Part shown: positions 28,233-36,904 of the stretch, piece after piece | Position numbering within the stretch: position 1 is the stretch's first letter | Layout: every line of letters starts with the position of its first letter | Source: an uncultured Cohaesibacter sp. | Lineage (GTDB): Bacteria; Pseudomonadota; Alphaproteobacteria; Rhizobiales; Cohaesibacteraceae | Assembly (NCBI RefSeq): GCF_963678225.1 | Contig: NZ_OY782763.1 | Coordinates: 62,001 to 126,000 of the forward strand | Reading direction: 5' to 3' | Length of the DNA stretch: 64,000 nt | Notes under the pieces: generated by a model | Told to the model about the DNA's origin: nothing | The model's database searches: none | What the model saw: the letters and a program-made list of their open reading frames with translations, nothing else | Position numbers and translations under genes: made by a program

Positions 28233-28970
28233 ATGAATTTTGATGTATCGATCACCGGCGCGATTCTCGCTGGCTTCATCTCCTTTATTTCCCCTTGCGT
28301 TCTTCCGTTGGTGCCACCTTATCTTTGCTATATCGCTGGCGTGAGCATGGATGAGTTCACCGGTAACGAAAACAAACAACGCGCGGCGACTCGCATTTTC
28401 ATTTCCGCTCTGGCCTTCGTTTTGGGTTTTACGACCATCTTTGTGCTGCTGGGAGCGGGGGCCTCGGCGATAGGACAATATCTCAAGCTCTACTCGGGTT
28501 TCTTTTCCTATGTTGCTGGCGCCATCATTATCATCATGGGTCTACATTTTCTCGGCGTGTTCCGCTTGGCCTTCCTTTACCGTGAAGCGCGCGTAAACGT
28601 TCAAAAGAAGCCGGCAGGGATCATTGGCGCCTATCTGATCGGGCTTGCCTTTGCCTTTGGTTGGACCCCCTGCATCGGCCCCGTTCTAGCAACGATTCTG
28701 GCGGTAGCTGGCACAGAAGAAAATGTTCAACGCGGCATGATACTCCTGACCGCCTACAGCCTTGGCCTTGGCGTACCATTCCTGCTCGCCGCGCTCTTTG
28801 CCGGGCAGTTCATGAGCACCATGCAGCGCTTTCGCAAACATATGGGAACCGTTGAAAAGGTCATGGGCGCCTTGTTGGTCCTGACGGGTATCCTTTTCAT
28901 CACCGGTCAGGTTCAGAATGCCGCTTTCTGGCTTCAGGAAATGCTGCCAGCTCTCAATTCCATCGGCTAA
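28233..28970 (+). CDS. ccdA: Cytochrome c biogenesis protein CcdA
   Basis: Inner-membrane thiol-electron transporter that passes reducing power from cytoplasmic thioredoxin to periplasmic apocytochrome c maturation and other disulfide targets. The 245-residue protein has six spans and both redox cysteines in the conserved settings FISPCVLPLVPPYLCYIAG near residue 25 and GWTPCIGPVLATIL near residue 145. GAAGGAGCTAGGAA precedes the ATG. It is monocistronic here, with no cytochrome genes beside it. Confidence 0.95.
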   Translation: MNFDVSITGAILAGFISFISPCVLPLVPPYLCYIAGVSMDEFTGNENKQRAATRIFISALAFVLGFTTIFVLLGAGASAIGQYLKLYSGFFSYVAGAIIIIMGLHFLGVFRLAFLYREARVNVQKKPAGIIGAYLIGLAFAFGWTPCIGPVLATILAVAGTEENVQRGMILLTAYSLGLGVPFLLAALFAGQFMSTMQRFRKHMGTVEKVMGALLVLTGILFITGQVQNAAFWLQEMLPALNSIG

Positions 28971-28972
28971 AG

Positions 28973-29009
28973 GGAAGGGGCTGGAATCAGCTCCCCCCCC
29001 CTTTTAAAG
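28973..29009 (+). terminator. Terminator of ccdA, with a C9 tract
   Basis: GGGGCTG and CAGCTCCCC form a short stem around GAAT, followed by a run of nine C (28993-29001) and TTTT. It ends 24 bases before the stop of the convergent transporter gene. The homopolymer is prone to slippage but lies outside coding sequence. Confidence 0.6.
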
Positions 29010-29032
29010 ACCCAGTCAAGATGACGGCTCGC

Positions 29033-29965
29033 TTATTCCTGCGCAACGGCGGCTGCCGTTTTATGCCTGCGCAGCAGACTAAGCGGGAAGGTCGCCAGAA
29101 CAACACCGCTCATCACCAGAATGAAGCCCACGAGATGGAATATTCTAAAATCCTCGCCAAGGAACATGACCGCCATAAAAATGCCGAAGGGTGGCATCAG
29201 ATACATCACCAGGCCAGCCGTCGCCGGACCGAGCACCCGGATCATATATTGATAGGCCAGTAGCGCCCCGATAGAGGCCGAAAAGACCAATCCGGCCACG
29301 CTCAACCATTGATCCACACGGGTGGGAAGCGTGTCAAAATTGGCCAGCTCCCAGATCATAAACGGGATCTGGATAGCAGCACCCACCAGCCCCACAATCG
29401 TGAACATACCAATCGTGGAAAGCGTCTGAAATAGCTTTTTCTTCGAGAGGACAGTATAGACTGCCCAAGAGGTTGCCGCAGCCACGAACAGCAGATCGCC
29501 GCTTGAGAATTCAATCGCCAATAGTGTTTCAAGGTGACCTTTGCACACAATCAGCAAAACACCGGTAAAGCCCAGAATGATGCCTATGGCTTCGCGTAGC
29601 GAGATCTTGCGTCCCCTGAAGATCCATTCAAGCAGGATGATAATGATCGGGCAGGAGGAATAGATCAGCGTGCCATTAGTGGCTGAGGTGTGTTTGAGCG
29701 CCATATAAACCCCCGAACCACTAAACCCCATCCCCATGAAAGCCGTCAGAAGAATAAGCTTCCAATCGGACAGGAGCGCCTTGCGGTTGGCATAAAGAGA
29801 TGACCACGCAAAAGGCAAAACGAGCACTGATGCGATTCCCCAACGCAAGAAGGTGAGCGTAAAGGGTTCAATCGTATGAACAGCAACAGCACCAACAACA
29901 ATATTCGAAGCGAGCAGAAACGGGCAGACCGCCATCAGCAGATAGGCAAAGACTTTGGGAGACAA
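29033..29965 (-). CDS. EamA family (DMT superfamily) transporter
   Basis: Inner-membrane metabolite exporter of the drug/metabolite superfamily. The protein has ten predicted spans in two EamA repeats, the first with LTFLRWGIASVLVLPF and the second with GALLAYQYMIRVLGPATAGLVMYLMPPFG, both family landmarks. Substrate unknown. The start is uncertain: I chose TTG at 29963-29965, giving 310 residues that begin SPKVFAYLLMAV just before span 1, with GGAA upstream; ATG at 29935 would give 300 residues, and the open frame runs on to 30040. Confidence 0.88.
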   Translation of the reverse strand: MSPKVFAYLLMAVCPFLLASNIVVGAVAVHTIEPFTLTFLRWGIASVLVLPFAWSSLYANRKALLSDWKLILLTAFMGMGFSGSGVYMALKHTSATNGTLIYSSCPIIIILLEWIFRGRKISLREAIGIILGFTGVLLIVCKGHLETLLAIEFSSGDLLFVAAATSWAVYTVLSKKKLFQTLSTIGMFTIVGLVGAAIQIPFMIWELANFDTLPTRVDQWLSVAGLVFSASIGALLAYQYMIRVLGPATAGLVMYLMPPFGIFMAVMFLGEDFRIFHLVGFILVMSGVVLATFPLSLLRRHKTAAAVAQE

Positions 29966-30101
29966 GAGACAATTCCGAAAAACTGGAAGGAAGGAGGGTA
30001 TTCTGGCGCTAATGATAATTGCTTTAAAGAGCTTAAACAATCTCTATCTGTCGACAGACACCATACAAAAGAGCAGGCTTAACGGAAAACAACAACGCGC
30101 T

Positions 30102-31166
30102 CTAGTTCAAAGCAAGGCTTTGTCCGCGATAGGCCGAAACCGAGCAGTCATAATTGGCATAATTCAATTGCGCACAAACCGACGCTGCCTGTGCTGCATT
30201 GGGAATTGGCCCGAGAACAAGGTGAAGAGCAAGCCGTCCATCGTCAAGTTCGGTGACTCGACTAAGCGGACGCAAATCACCGACCAGCGTCTTCTGTGAA
30301 GCAGACACGCCTTGCCAAGCCGCTCTGATATCACTGATTGAGACAAAGGCCCCAAGATCAATACCGAAGGATGTCTGGCTGCTCGACCGCACCACATTGG
30401 GTGTAGAAACGACTCGACTGACAGGCTGTAACGCACCATCTGAAGCCACGTGCTCTGCGGGTTTGTCTTTGGGGAGCATCTGTGCGCCTTGAGGCGCGGA
30501 GCTTTCAAAATCCATGGTCAAGGGCTGCTCGGTTACCTTGATGTTGGGTTGGTCATTCACCTTGAACGGGTCAAACGCACCACCATTGGCTTCCAAAGTG
30601 CCGGTTGCTCCGATCGACCCAGTTGACTGGGTATCGATAGGTTGCGAGAGTTGGCCATTGGCCAGAATAAAGGGATTGCGGCTATCGTCCCGTCGCGGAA
30701 GGTCCACGACACGCACAGAGCCACTTTGCCCAACAGGGCCATCAAGCTCCAGTTTGGCCAAACGCTGTTTCAGACGATCATTTTCATCACGCAACCGTTT
30801 CATTGTTACATGAAACGCACCGACTTCCTGCTTGATCTTGTGCAATTCAGCGATCAAGTCCTGCAACTGCTGGGCATTGATCTCAGTTCGTTTCGAAAAC
30901 GGATTGAAGGTCTGATTCTGTTGGTCGACGAGCGCTGTTTCCGACTCACCAAGTGCCTTTTCAAGGTTGGCGGGCGGCATTTGATCGATAGACCCGGTAA
31001 CAAGACGTGCATCGGCGCTGTCCAATGTTGCCATAACATTGGGGTTTCGGGCGGAATCACCGGTGTCATCCACCATCGTCAAGGCAACCAAACCTGTCAG
31101 CACTGCCGCAAACGCCCAACCGGCCATCATGGTCACATCGAAGATGGCTTTGCCTGGCCGCGCCAT
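30102..31166 (-). CDS. Single-span membrane protein with coiled coil and SPOR-like C-terminus
   Basis: A 354-residue protein: a short cytoplasmic start, one span at about 10-32 (WAFAAVLTGLVALTMV), a periplasmic coiled coil at about 92-140 (LQDLIAELHKIKQEV...LRDENDRLKQRLAKLE), a long low-complexity linker, and a C-terminal domain of about 80 residues (IDLGAFVSISDIRAAWQ...RLALHLVLGPIPNAAQAASVCAQL) that resembles a SPOR fold, which in other proteins binds denuded septal peptidoglycan. A role at the cell wall or division site is inference. It is divergent from glmU, which supplies cell-wall precursor, and the two may share a promoter region. Confidence 0.72.
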   Translation of the reverse strand: MARPGKAIFDVTMMAGWAFAAVLTGLVALTMVDDTGDSARNPNVMATLDSADARLVTGSIDQMPPANLEKALGESETALVDQQNQTFNPFSKRTEINAQQLQDLIAELHKIKQEVGAFHVTMKRLRDENDRLKQRLAKLELDGPVGQSGSVRVVDLPRRDDSRNPFILANGQLSQPIDTQSTGSIGATGTLEANGGAFDPFKVNDQPNIKVTEQPLTMDFESSAPQGAQMLPKDKPAEHVASDGALQPVSRVVSTPNVVRSSSQTSFGIDLGAFVSISDIRAAWQGVSASQKTLVGDLRPLSRVTELDDGRLALHLVLGPIPNAAQAASVCAQLNYANYDCSVSAYRGQSLALN

Positions 31167-31332
31167 ACAAATGCCTCCTTACACGCGCGAATCTTATGTT
31201 TCACGCATTTTTAAGGAAAGTCTTTTTTTGCTGTAACCGCAAGGCCCGTTCGTATATCTGTTTCAATTGTTCCTTAGGAAAATACTATAAACGGTCCTTT
31301 ACTCTGCAAAGACAGGTCTCAGGAGGCTAAAG

Positions 31333-32679
31333 ATGACACATCGCACATGCCAGGCAATCATTCTGGCAGCCGGACACGGCACCCGCATGAAATCAAAAAC
31401 ACCCAAGGTCCTTCACAAGATCGCCGGGCTGTCTATGGTTGGTCATGTGGCCCACGCCGCTCATCAGGCCGATGTCGATCAGGTCGCCCTCATCGTCGGA
31501 CCGGATATGGACCCTGTTTTGCAGGCTGCCCGCAAGATGCATCCATCCGTTCAAGCTTGCGAGCAGACAGACCGTCTGGGCACCGCCCATGCGGTTCTGG
31601 CCGCACGCGAAGCGCTGAAAGAGGCAAAGGACGATGTCATCGTGCTTTTTGGCGATACACCGCTCTTGCGCGCAGAAACGATCAGCGCCATGCGCGAAAA
31701 GCTGGCAGAGGGCTTTGACGTTGTCGTTCTGGGCTTTCGGACAGACACACCAGATCCTTACGGGCGCCTGCTCGAATCAGATGGCAATCTGGTCGCCATT
31801 CGCGAAGCCAAGGACTGCACCCCCGAGGAATTCCAGATCAATTTCTGCAACGGTGGAATCATGGGCTTCTCCGGGACTAATTTGCTCGAGCTTCTGGACA
31901 AGATAGAAAACAACAATTCCCAAGGCGAATATTATCTCACCGATGCGGTGGAACTGGCCAACGCGCAAGGGCTCAAAGTGACAGCAATCGAGGCCCCAGA
32001 ATCCGAGTTGCAAGGGGTCAACAGCCGCGCCCATCTGGCCAAGGTCGAAGCAACATTCCAACAAAGAGCCCGTCAGGAAGCCATGGAAAATGGTGTTACA
32101 CTGACCGCGCCAGAAACTGTTTTCTTTGCCTATGATACGAAATTGGGCCAAGACATCACCATTGAGCCAAACGTCTTTTTCGCACCCGGCGTAACCGTGG
32201 CGGACAATGTCACCATTCTGGCCAACTGCTATTTCGAAGATGCAGAAATCGGCGAGGGCTGCGCCATTGGCCCCTATGCACGTCTACGTCCGGGCACAGT
32301 TCTGGAAGCAAAAGCGAAGGTGGGCAACTTCGTGGAGATCAAGAAATCTCTTGTAGAAGAGGGCGCAAAGGTCAACCACCTGACCTATATCGGCGACGCT
32401 CGTATCGGCTCCAAGGCGAATATCGGCGCAGGCACCATCACTTGCAACTATGATGGCTTCAACAAGTTCAAGACGGATATCGGCAAGGGCGCTTTCATCG
32501 GCTCCAACACTTCGCTGGTCGCTCCGGCAACCATTGGAGACGGTGCAATCATTGGCGCAGGCAGCGTTATCACAGATCCTGTTAACGCTGATGATCTGGC
32601 ATTCACACGCGCAAGACCCATCGTCAAGGCAGGATGGGCCGCACAGTTTCGTTATAAAAAGAATAAAGATTCCAAATAA
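31333..32679 (+). CDS. glmU: Bifunctional UDP-N-acetylglucosamine pyrophosphorylase / GlcN-1-P acetyltransferase
   Basis: Makes UDP-GlcNAc from glucosamine-1-phosphate in two steps, for peptidoglycan and lipid A. The 448-residue protein has the N-terminal nucleotidyltransferase with LAAGHGTRMKS near residue 12 and a C-terminal left-handed beta helix of hexapeptide repeats (from about 250), with the acetyltransferase segment GAGTITCNYDGFNKFKT near residue 370. AGGAGG precedes the ATG. glmS follows after a terminator, so the two steps of the pathway are adjacent but separately transcribed. Confidence 0.97.
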   Translation: MTHRTCQAIILAAGHGTRMKSKTPKVLHKIAGLSMVGHVAHAAHQADVDQVALIVGPDMDPVLQAARKMHPSVQACEQTDRLGTAHAVLAAREALKEAKDDVIVLFGDTPLLRAETISAMREKLAEGFDVVVLGFRTDTPDPYGRLLESDGNLVAIREAKDCTPEEFQINFCNGGIMGFSGTNLLELLDKIENNNSQGEYYLTDAVELANAQGLKVTAIEAPESELQGVNSRAHLAKVEATFQQRARQEAMENGVTLTAPETVFFAYDTKLGQDITIEPNVFFAPGVTVADNVTILANCYFEDAEIGEGCAIGPYARLRPGTVLEAKAKVGNFVEIKKSLVEEGAKVNHLTYIGDARIGSKANIGAGTITCNYDGFNKFKTDIGKGAFIGSNTSLVAPATIGDGAIIGAGSVITDPVNADDLAFTRARPIVKAGWAAQFRYKKNKDSK

Positions 32680-32691
32680 TTAAGTGTGAAC

Positions 32692-32717
32692 AAAGGGGCG
32701 CTTTGCGTCCCTTTTTC
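32692..32717 (+). terminator. Terminator between glmU and glmS
   Basis: Stem AAAGGGGCGC with GCGTCCCTTT (one G-U pair), loop TTT, T-run to 32716, 13 bases after the glmU stop. Confidence 0.88.
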
Positions 32718-32826
32718 CGTTTTCGTTAGAAACTGCAATCGGATTTGATTTCAAGAATCTCACAACAGTGCGTTAGTGATTATTCAAATCAAATTATCCG
32801 TAGTCATTTGTTGGAAAGAGATTGCC

Positions 32827-34653
32827 ATGTGTGGAATTGTCGGAATTCTTGGTAAGGAAGCGGTAGCGCCACAATTGGTGGATGCCCTCAAGAGGCTTGA
32901 ATATCGCGGCTATGATTCCGCTGGTGTCGCCACGATCAACCAGAACAAACTCGACAGACGCCGCGCCGCTGGCAAACTGCGCAATCTGGAACAGTTGCTA
33001 AGCGAAAATCCATTGCCGGGCACCATCGGCATCGGCCACACCCGTTGGGCGACCCACGGCATTCCAAACGAGATCAATGCGCATCCCCATCAGGCTGGCA
33101 ACGTGGCTGCGGTGCATAACGGCATCATCGAGAATTTTCGTGAGTTGCGCGAAGAGCTGACGGCCAAGGGGCATAAATTCGAGACGGAAACCGACACCGA
33201 AACCGTCGTGCATCTCATTCATGACGAAATGCAGGCTGGCAAGCGCCCCATAGAAGCCGTCTCCGCCGTTCTGGGTCGCCTGGAAGGCGCGTTTTCTCTC
33301 GCGATCATCTTTGGCGGCGAAGAGGACCTGATGATCGGTGCCCGCCGAGGCTCTCCTCTGGCCGTTGGCCATGGGGATGGCGAGATGTATCTGGGCTCTG
33401 ATTCCTTTGCCCTTGCACCGTTCACCGATGAGGTGACCTATCTGGAAGAAGGCGACTGGGTGGTCCTGACCAGAACGTCGGCCACGTTCTATAATGAAGA
33501 CAACATGCATGTCGAACGGCAGGCCACCACGGCACTTGCGTCTGCCAACATCGTGGATAAGGGCAACTATAAGCATTTCATGGAAAAGGAAATCCATGAA
33601 CAGCCCGAAGTGATCCAGCATACGCTGGCCCATTATGTGGATTTTGCCAACGGAACAGTTCGCTTCAAGGGCAAACTGCCATTTGATTTTGCTACCCTTA
33701 ACCGCATCTCGCTTAGCGCTTGCGGCACGGCTTACTATGCAGGCGTGGTTGCCAAATACTGGTTTGAGAAGCTTGCACGCATTCCGGTCGACATGGATGT
33801 CGCCTCCGAATTCCGCTACCGCGAAATGCCGATGCAGGAGAATGGGCTGGCGCTCTTTATCTCCCAGTCGGGCGAAACCGCCGATACGCTGGCTTCCTTG
33901 CGCTATTGCAAACAGGAAGGCCAGCATATTGCCTCCATCGTCAATGTGCCCGAAAGCACCATCGCGCGCGAAAGTGATGTCATTTTCCCAACCCTTGCCG
34001 GGGCAGAAATCGGAGTCGCTTCAACCAAGGCCTTCACCTGCCAGCTCTCGGTTTTGCTCGCCCTTGCCATCATGGCTGGCCGTGCGCGTGGAACCATTTC
34101 GGCTGAAGAAGAGCAAGCCTATGTCAAGGCACTGAGCGAGTTGCCCAAATTCATCCGTCAGGCATTGAAAGCAGACAACACCATCGCCGATCTCGCCCAT
34201 GAGCTTTCCAAGGTCAAGCATGTGCTTTATCTGGGCCGCGGAACCAACTTCCCGCTGGCCATGGAAGGCGCGTTGAAACTGAAGGAAATCTCCTACATAC
34301 ACGCCGAAGGCTATGCGGCAGGAGAGCTCAAGCACGGCCCGATCGCGTTGATTGATGAAACCATGCCGGTCGTCGTTATCGCTCCTGATGACAGCTATTA
34401 CGACAAGACCGTTTCCAACATGCAGGAAGTCGCCGCCCGCGATGGCCGGATCATTCTCATCACCGATGAGTCGGGCGCCAAGAAGAATGCGCTGGAAGAC
34501 AGTACCACCATCGTCATGCCCACCGTACCAGACGTCATCGCACCGATTGTCTTTGCCCTGCCTGTGCAGATGCTGGCTTACTACACCGCCAATTTTATGG
34601 GTACCGACGTGGACCAACCACGCAACCTTGCAAAATCCGTAACTGTAGAATAA
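32827..34653 (+). CDS. glmS: Glucosamine-fructose-6-phosphate aminotransferase (isomerising)
   Basis: First committed step of amino-sugar synthesis: fructose-6-phosphate plus glutamine to glucosamine-6-phosphate. The 608-residue protein begins MCGIVGILG, where Cys2 becomes the N-terminal nucleophile of the glutaminase domain (about 1-240). Two SIS sugar-isomerase domains follow (about 285-425 and 455-600), with ISQSGETADTLASL in the first. The C-terminus DQPRNLAKSVTVE is the usual one. The ATG at 32827 is fixed by Cys2 and by GGAAAGAG upstream. No glmS ribozyme is seen in the leader. Confidence 0.98.
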   Translation: MCGIVGILGKEAVAPQLVDALKRLEYRGYDSAGVATINQNKLDRRRAAGKLRNLEQLLSENPLPGTIGIGHTRWATHGIPNEINAHPHQAGNVAAVHNGIIENFRELREELTAKGHKFETETDTETVVHLIHDEMQAGKRPIEAVSAVLGRLEGAFSLAIIFGGEEDLMIGARRGSPLAVGHGDGEMYLGSDSFALAPFTDEVTYLEEGDWVVLTRTSATFYNEDNMHVERQATTALASANIVDKGNYKHFMEKEIHEQPEVIQHTLAHYVDFANGTVRFKGKLPFDFATLNRISLSACGTAYYAGVVAKYWFEKLARIPVDMDVASEFRYREMPMQENGLALFISQSGETADTLASLRYCKQEGQHIASIVNVPESTIARESDVIFPTLAGAEIGVASTKAFTCQLSVLLALAIMAGRARGTISAEEEQAYVKALSELPKFIRQALKADNTIADLAHELSKVKHVLYLGRGTNFPLAMEGALKLKEISYIHAEGYAAGELKHGPIALIDETMPVVVIAPDDSYYDKTVSNMQEVAARDGRIILITDESGAKKNALEDSTTIVMPTVPDVIAPIVFALPVQMLAYYTANFMGTDVDQPRNLAKSVTVE

Positions 34654-34720
34654 GCCATCTGCACCATTCACACAAACAGGCCCGCTTGCCTTTGGCTGGC
34701 GGGCAGTCAAGTGTACCCCT

Positions 34721-35305
34721 ATGCCCCTTATCCTGCGGACCATAACGCTTGAAGATCTGCCACTATACCGCACCCTGATAGCCCCCAAACAGGCGTTTCA
34801 TCGTCTCAACGGCCCTTATCTGGGAATGCCGACAGAAGCAGATCAGAACAAGAAAATCATGGAATTCGGTTTCGAGCTGACCAAGCCGAACCCGTCTTTC
34901 AATTTTCAACTGGTTTGCGATGGAGAAGATGGCCGGATTCTGGGTGAGGTTTCCTACTACTGGAAAGACCAGCGAACCAACTGGCTGGAGGTGGGCATTG
35001 TCCTCTTCAATCAATCGCATTGGGGCAGGGGCATTGGTTCTAGGGCCTTGCCCATGTGGATAGACAAGCAATTGGCTGAGCGGCCTGCGCTTGTGCGGAT
35101 CGGACTGACAACATGGTCCGGCAACGCTGGCATGATGGCTCTTGCAGAAAAAATCGGTCTGAAGCAAGAAGCCTGCTACCGCAAGGCTCGCATTCTCGAT
35201 GGGAAATATTTTGACTCGCTGAGTTACGGCATCCTGCGCGAAGAATGGGAAGCGCTGAGAGAACAGCACCAGACAACGCCTTCAGCCTCAGCCATTCAGG
35301 GCTGA
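34721..35305 (+). CDS. GNAT family N-acetyltransferase
   Basis: A 194-residue acetyl-CoA-dependent acetyltransferase of the RimJ/RimL-like type. The fold elements are visible: LRTITLEDLPLYRTL at the start, LGEVSYYWKD, the beta-4 strand NWLEVGIVLFNQSHWGRGIGSRAL with the Q/RxxGxG/A acetyl-CoA motif as HWGRGIG, and GNAGMMALAEKIGLKQEACYRKARILDG. The substrate is unknown. It lies 68 bases after glmS with no terminator visible between, so it may be read through. Confidence 0.88.
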   Translation: MPLILRTITLEDLPLYRTLIAPKQAFHRLNGPYLGMPTEADQNKKIMEFGFELTKPNPSFNFQLVCDGEDGRILGEVSYYWKDQRTNWLEVGIVLFNQSHWGRGIGSRALPMWIDKQLAERPALVRIGLTTWSGNAGMMALAEKIGLKQEACYRKARILDGKYFDSLSYGILREEWEALREQHQTTPSASAIQG

Positions 35306-35321
35306 GCACCCACCACTCGGC

Positions 35322-35699
35322 TCAGTCGTCCGGGCCATCCGGCCGTGTGCCCACATAGAGCGCAGAACCGGCAAAAAACAGGATCACCGGGATCAAAAGC
35401 CAGACACCGGGCTGAACCGCCGTAACAAACATGGCAAAGCCCAGCGCCATGCCGCCAAAGGCAAAATATTTAGCCTTGCGCGGTATCGCCTTATGATCGC
35501 GCCATGCCAGAACCGGTGGCCCAAACACCCTGTGCTGCAAGAGCCAGGCTTCAAGCCGTGGTGACGATCTGGCAAAACAGAAGGTAGCCAGAATAAAAAA
35601 TATGGTCGAAGGCAGCAGAGGCAAAAAAGCGCCCACAATGCCAATGCCCGTCAAGACAAGACCCGCAAGCAGATAGAGGGGCTGTTGAAACCTTTTCAT
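35322..35699 (-). CDS. YbaN-type (DUF454) inner-membrane protein
   Basis: A 125-residue membrane protein with three to four spans. The opening YLLAGLVLTGIGIVGAFLP, then LPSTIFFILATFCFARSSPRLEAWLL, is the DUF454 signature. The conserved polar segment between the spans (HRVFGPPVLAWRDHKAIPRKAK) is complete. Function unknown across the family. It is convergent with the acetyltransferase gene. Confidence 0.9.
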   Translation of the reverse strand: MKRFQQPLYLLAGLVLTGIGIVGAFLPLLPSTIFFILATFCFARSSPRLEAWLLQHRVFGPPVLAWRDHKAIPRKAKYFAFGGMALGFAMFVTAVQPGVWLLIPVILFFAGSALYVGTRPDGPDD

Positions 35700-36010
35700 G
35701 CTTGTGCCCTTTTGGCCTTTAGCAACAAAAAACGGGGAAAATTCTGAACATTACATACAAGATATTGCGTTAAATGCCATTCTACAACTGGTCCCGCTCA
35801 TTTTTCGAGCAGGAAACCGCTTTCTTAATCTTTTAAGTCGAAGCAGGGCGCATTATCTTAGTATAGATTGAGTGCGTAAATTGATTGACAGCTTGCCATC
35901 TCACATCACGATCAGGCCCGAGGTAAAATCTGGCTCCTTCTGCGCCCCAAGGGAACATGGAAAGAGACAATTGACGCATCAGGAGCCAATCTCATACGGA
36001 ACGAACACAG
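35700..36010. other. Divergent intergenic region, DUF454 / DUF502
   Basis: 311 bp between divergent genes. TTGACA at 35885-35890 is a perfect -35 hexamer oriented toward the DUF502 gene, but the -10 position 17 bases on is a poor match. No gene, hairpin or repeat is convincing. Confidence 0.45.
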
Positions 36011-36847
36011 ATGACATCGAAGAATAATGAAGAAAAAAAAGGCCCTCTGGATCGCGGCAGGCTTACCTTTGGTGCCCGCGTGCGAAACTATTTTCTGACC
36101 GGCCTCGTCATCGCAGCCCCAATCGGGATCACGCTTTACATCACATGGGCCTTCATCGGCTGGGTTGATTCCACCGTAAAGCCTTATATTCCGCATATAT
36201 ACAACCCGGACAATTATCTGCCATTTTCCGTGCCCGGGGTAGGGCTCGTCTTTTCCTTCCTCATCCTGACGATACTGGGCTTCCTGACAGCCAACTTTGT
36301 TGGGCGCTCCCTATTGACCTTTGGTGAGGTGTTCGTCGGGCGGATGCCGCTCGTACGCAACCTTTACAATGCCCTCAAACAGATTTTCGAAACGGCTCTT
36401 TCGCAAAAGGGAAAGACATTCACCAAAGCCGTGGTTATCGAATATCCACGCCGCGACCTTTGGGCTCTTGCTTTCGTTGCCACTGAAACGACCGGTGAAG
36501 TGGCTCACCGCATCGAAGACAAGGAAAAGCCGGGTGATGCGCATCAGGGATATATCTCGGTCTTCCTGCCAACCACCCCGAACCCGACATCCGGTTTTCT
36601 GCTGTTTGTGCCACGTCGTGACATCATTATGCTCGACATGAGCGTTGAGGATGCCGCCAAGCTCGTGGTATCTGCCGGTTTGGTCTCTCCTGAATTCATC
36701 GCAAAGCATGCCGTTGAAGAAGACCACGAAAAGGCCAAAAAACTGATCGACATAGAGGTGGATGACGAAGAAAAGGCGCCATCGTCAAAGGATCAACTTC
36801 CTTCACTCAAGAAAGCAAAATCCAAAGAGTCAGAACCTGCCGAATAA
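36011..36847 (+). CDS. DUF502 family membrane protein
   Basis: A 278-residue inner-membrane protein with two spans near residues 30-50 and 80-105 and a cytoplasmic or periplasmic soluble domain. Family landmarks are NYFLTGLVIAAPIGITLYITW, GRMPLVRNLYNALKQI, and PNPTSGFLLFVPRRDIIMLDMSVEDAAKLVVSAG. The C-terminal 40 residues are highly charged. Function is not established. It faces recG, with a GGACGCCC/GGGCGTCC hairpin (36874-36897) between the two stops that lacks a T-run. Confidence 0.9.
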   Translation: MTSKNNEEKKGPLDRGRLTFGARVRNYFLTGLVIAAPIGITLYITWAFIGWVDSTVKPYIPHIYNPDNYLPFSVPGVGLVFSFLILTILGFLTANFVGRSLLTFGEVFVGRMPLVRNLYNALKQIFETALSQKGKTFTKAVVIEYPRRDLWALAFVATETTGEVAHRIEDKEKPGDAHQGYISVFLPTTPNPTSGFLLFVPRRDIIMLDMSVEDAAKLVVSAGLVSPEFIAKHAVEEDHEKAKKLIDIEVDDEEKAPSSKDQLPSLKKAKSKESEPAE

Positions 36848-36904
36848 GGCCTCACCTTCGCTCTTCCCGTCTTGGACGCCCCGATTGGCGGGCGTCCTTG
36901 CCGT

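Noticed and set aside
32718-32826. A glmS ribozyme or other riboswitch in the glmS leader.
   Set aside because: The leader is only about 110 bases, AT-rich, with no visible ribozyme core; the class belongs mainly to Gram-positive bacteria.
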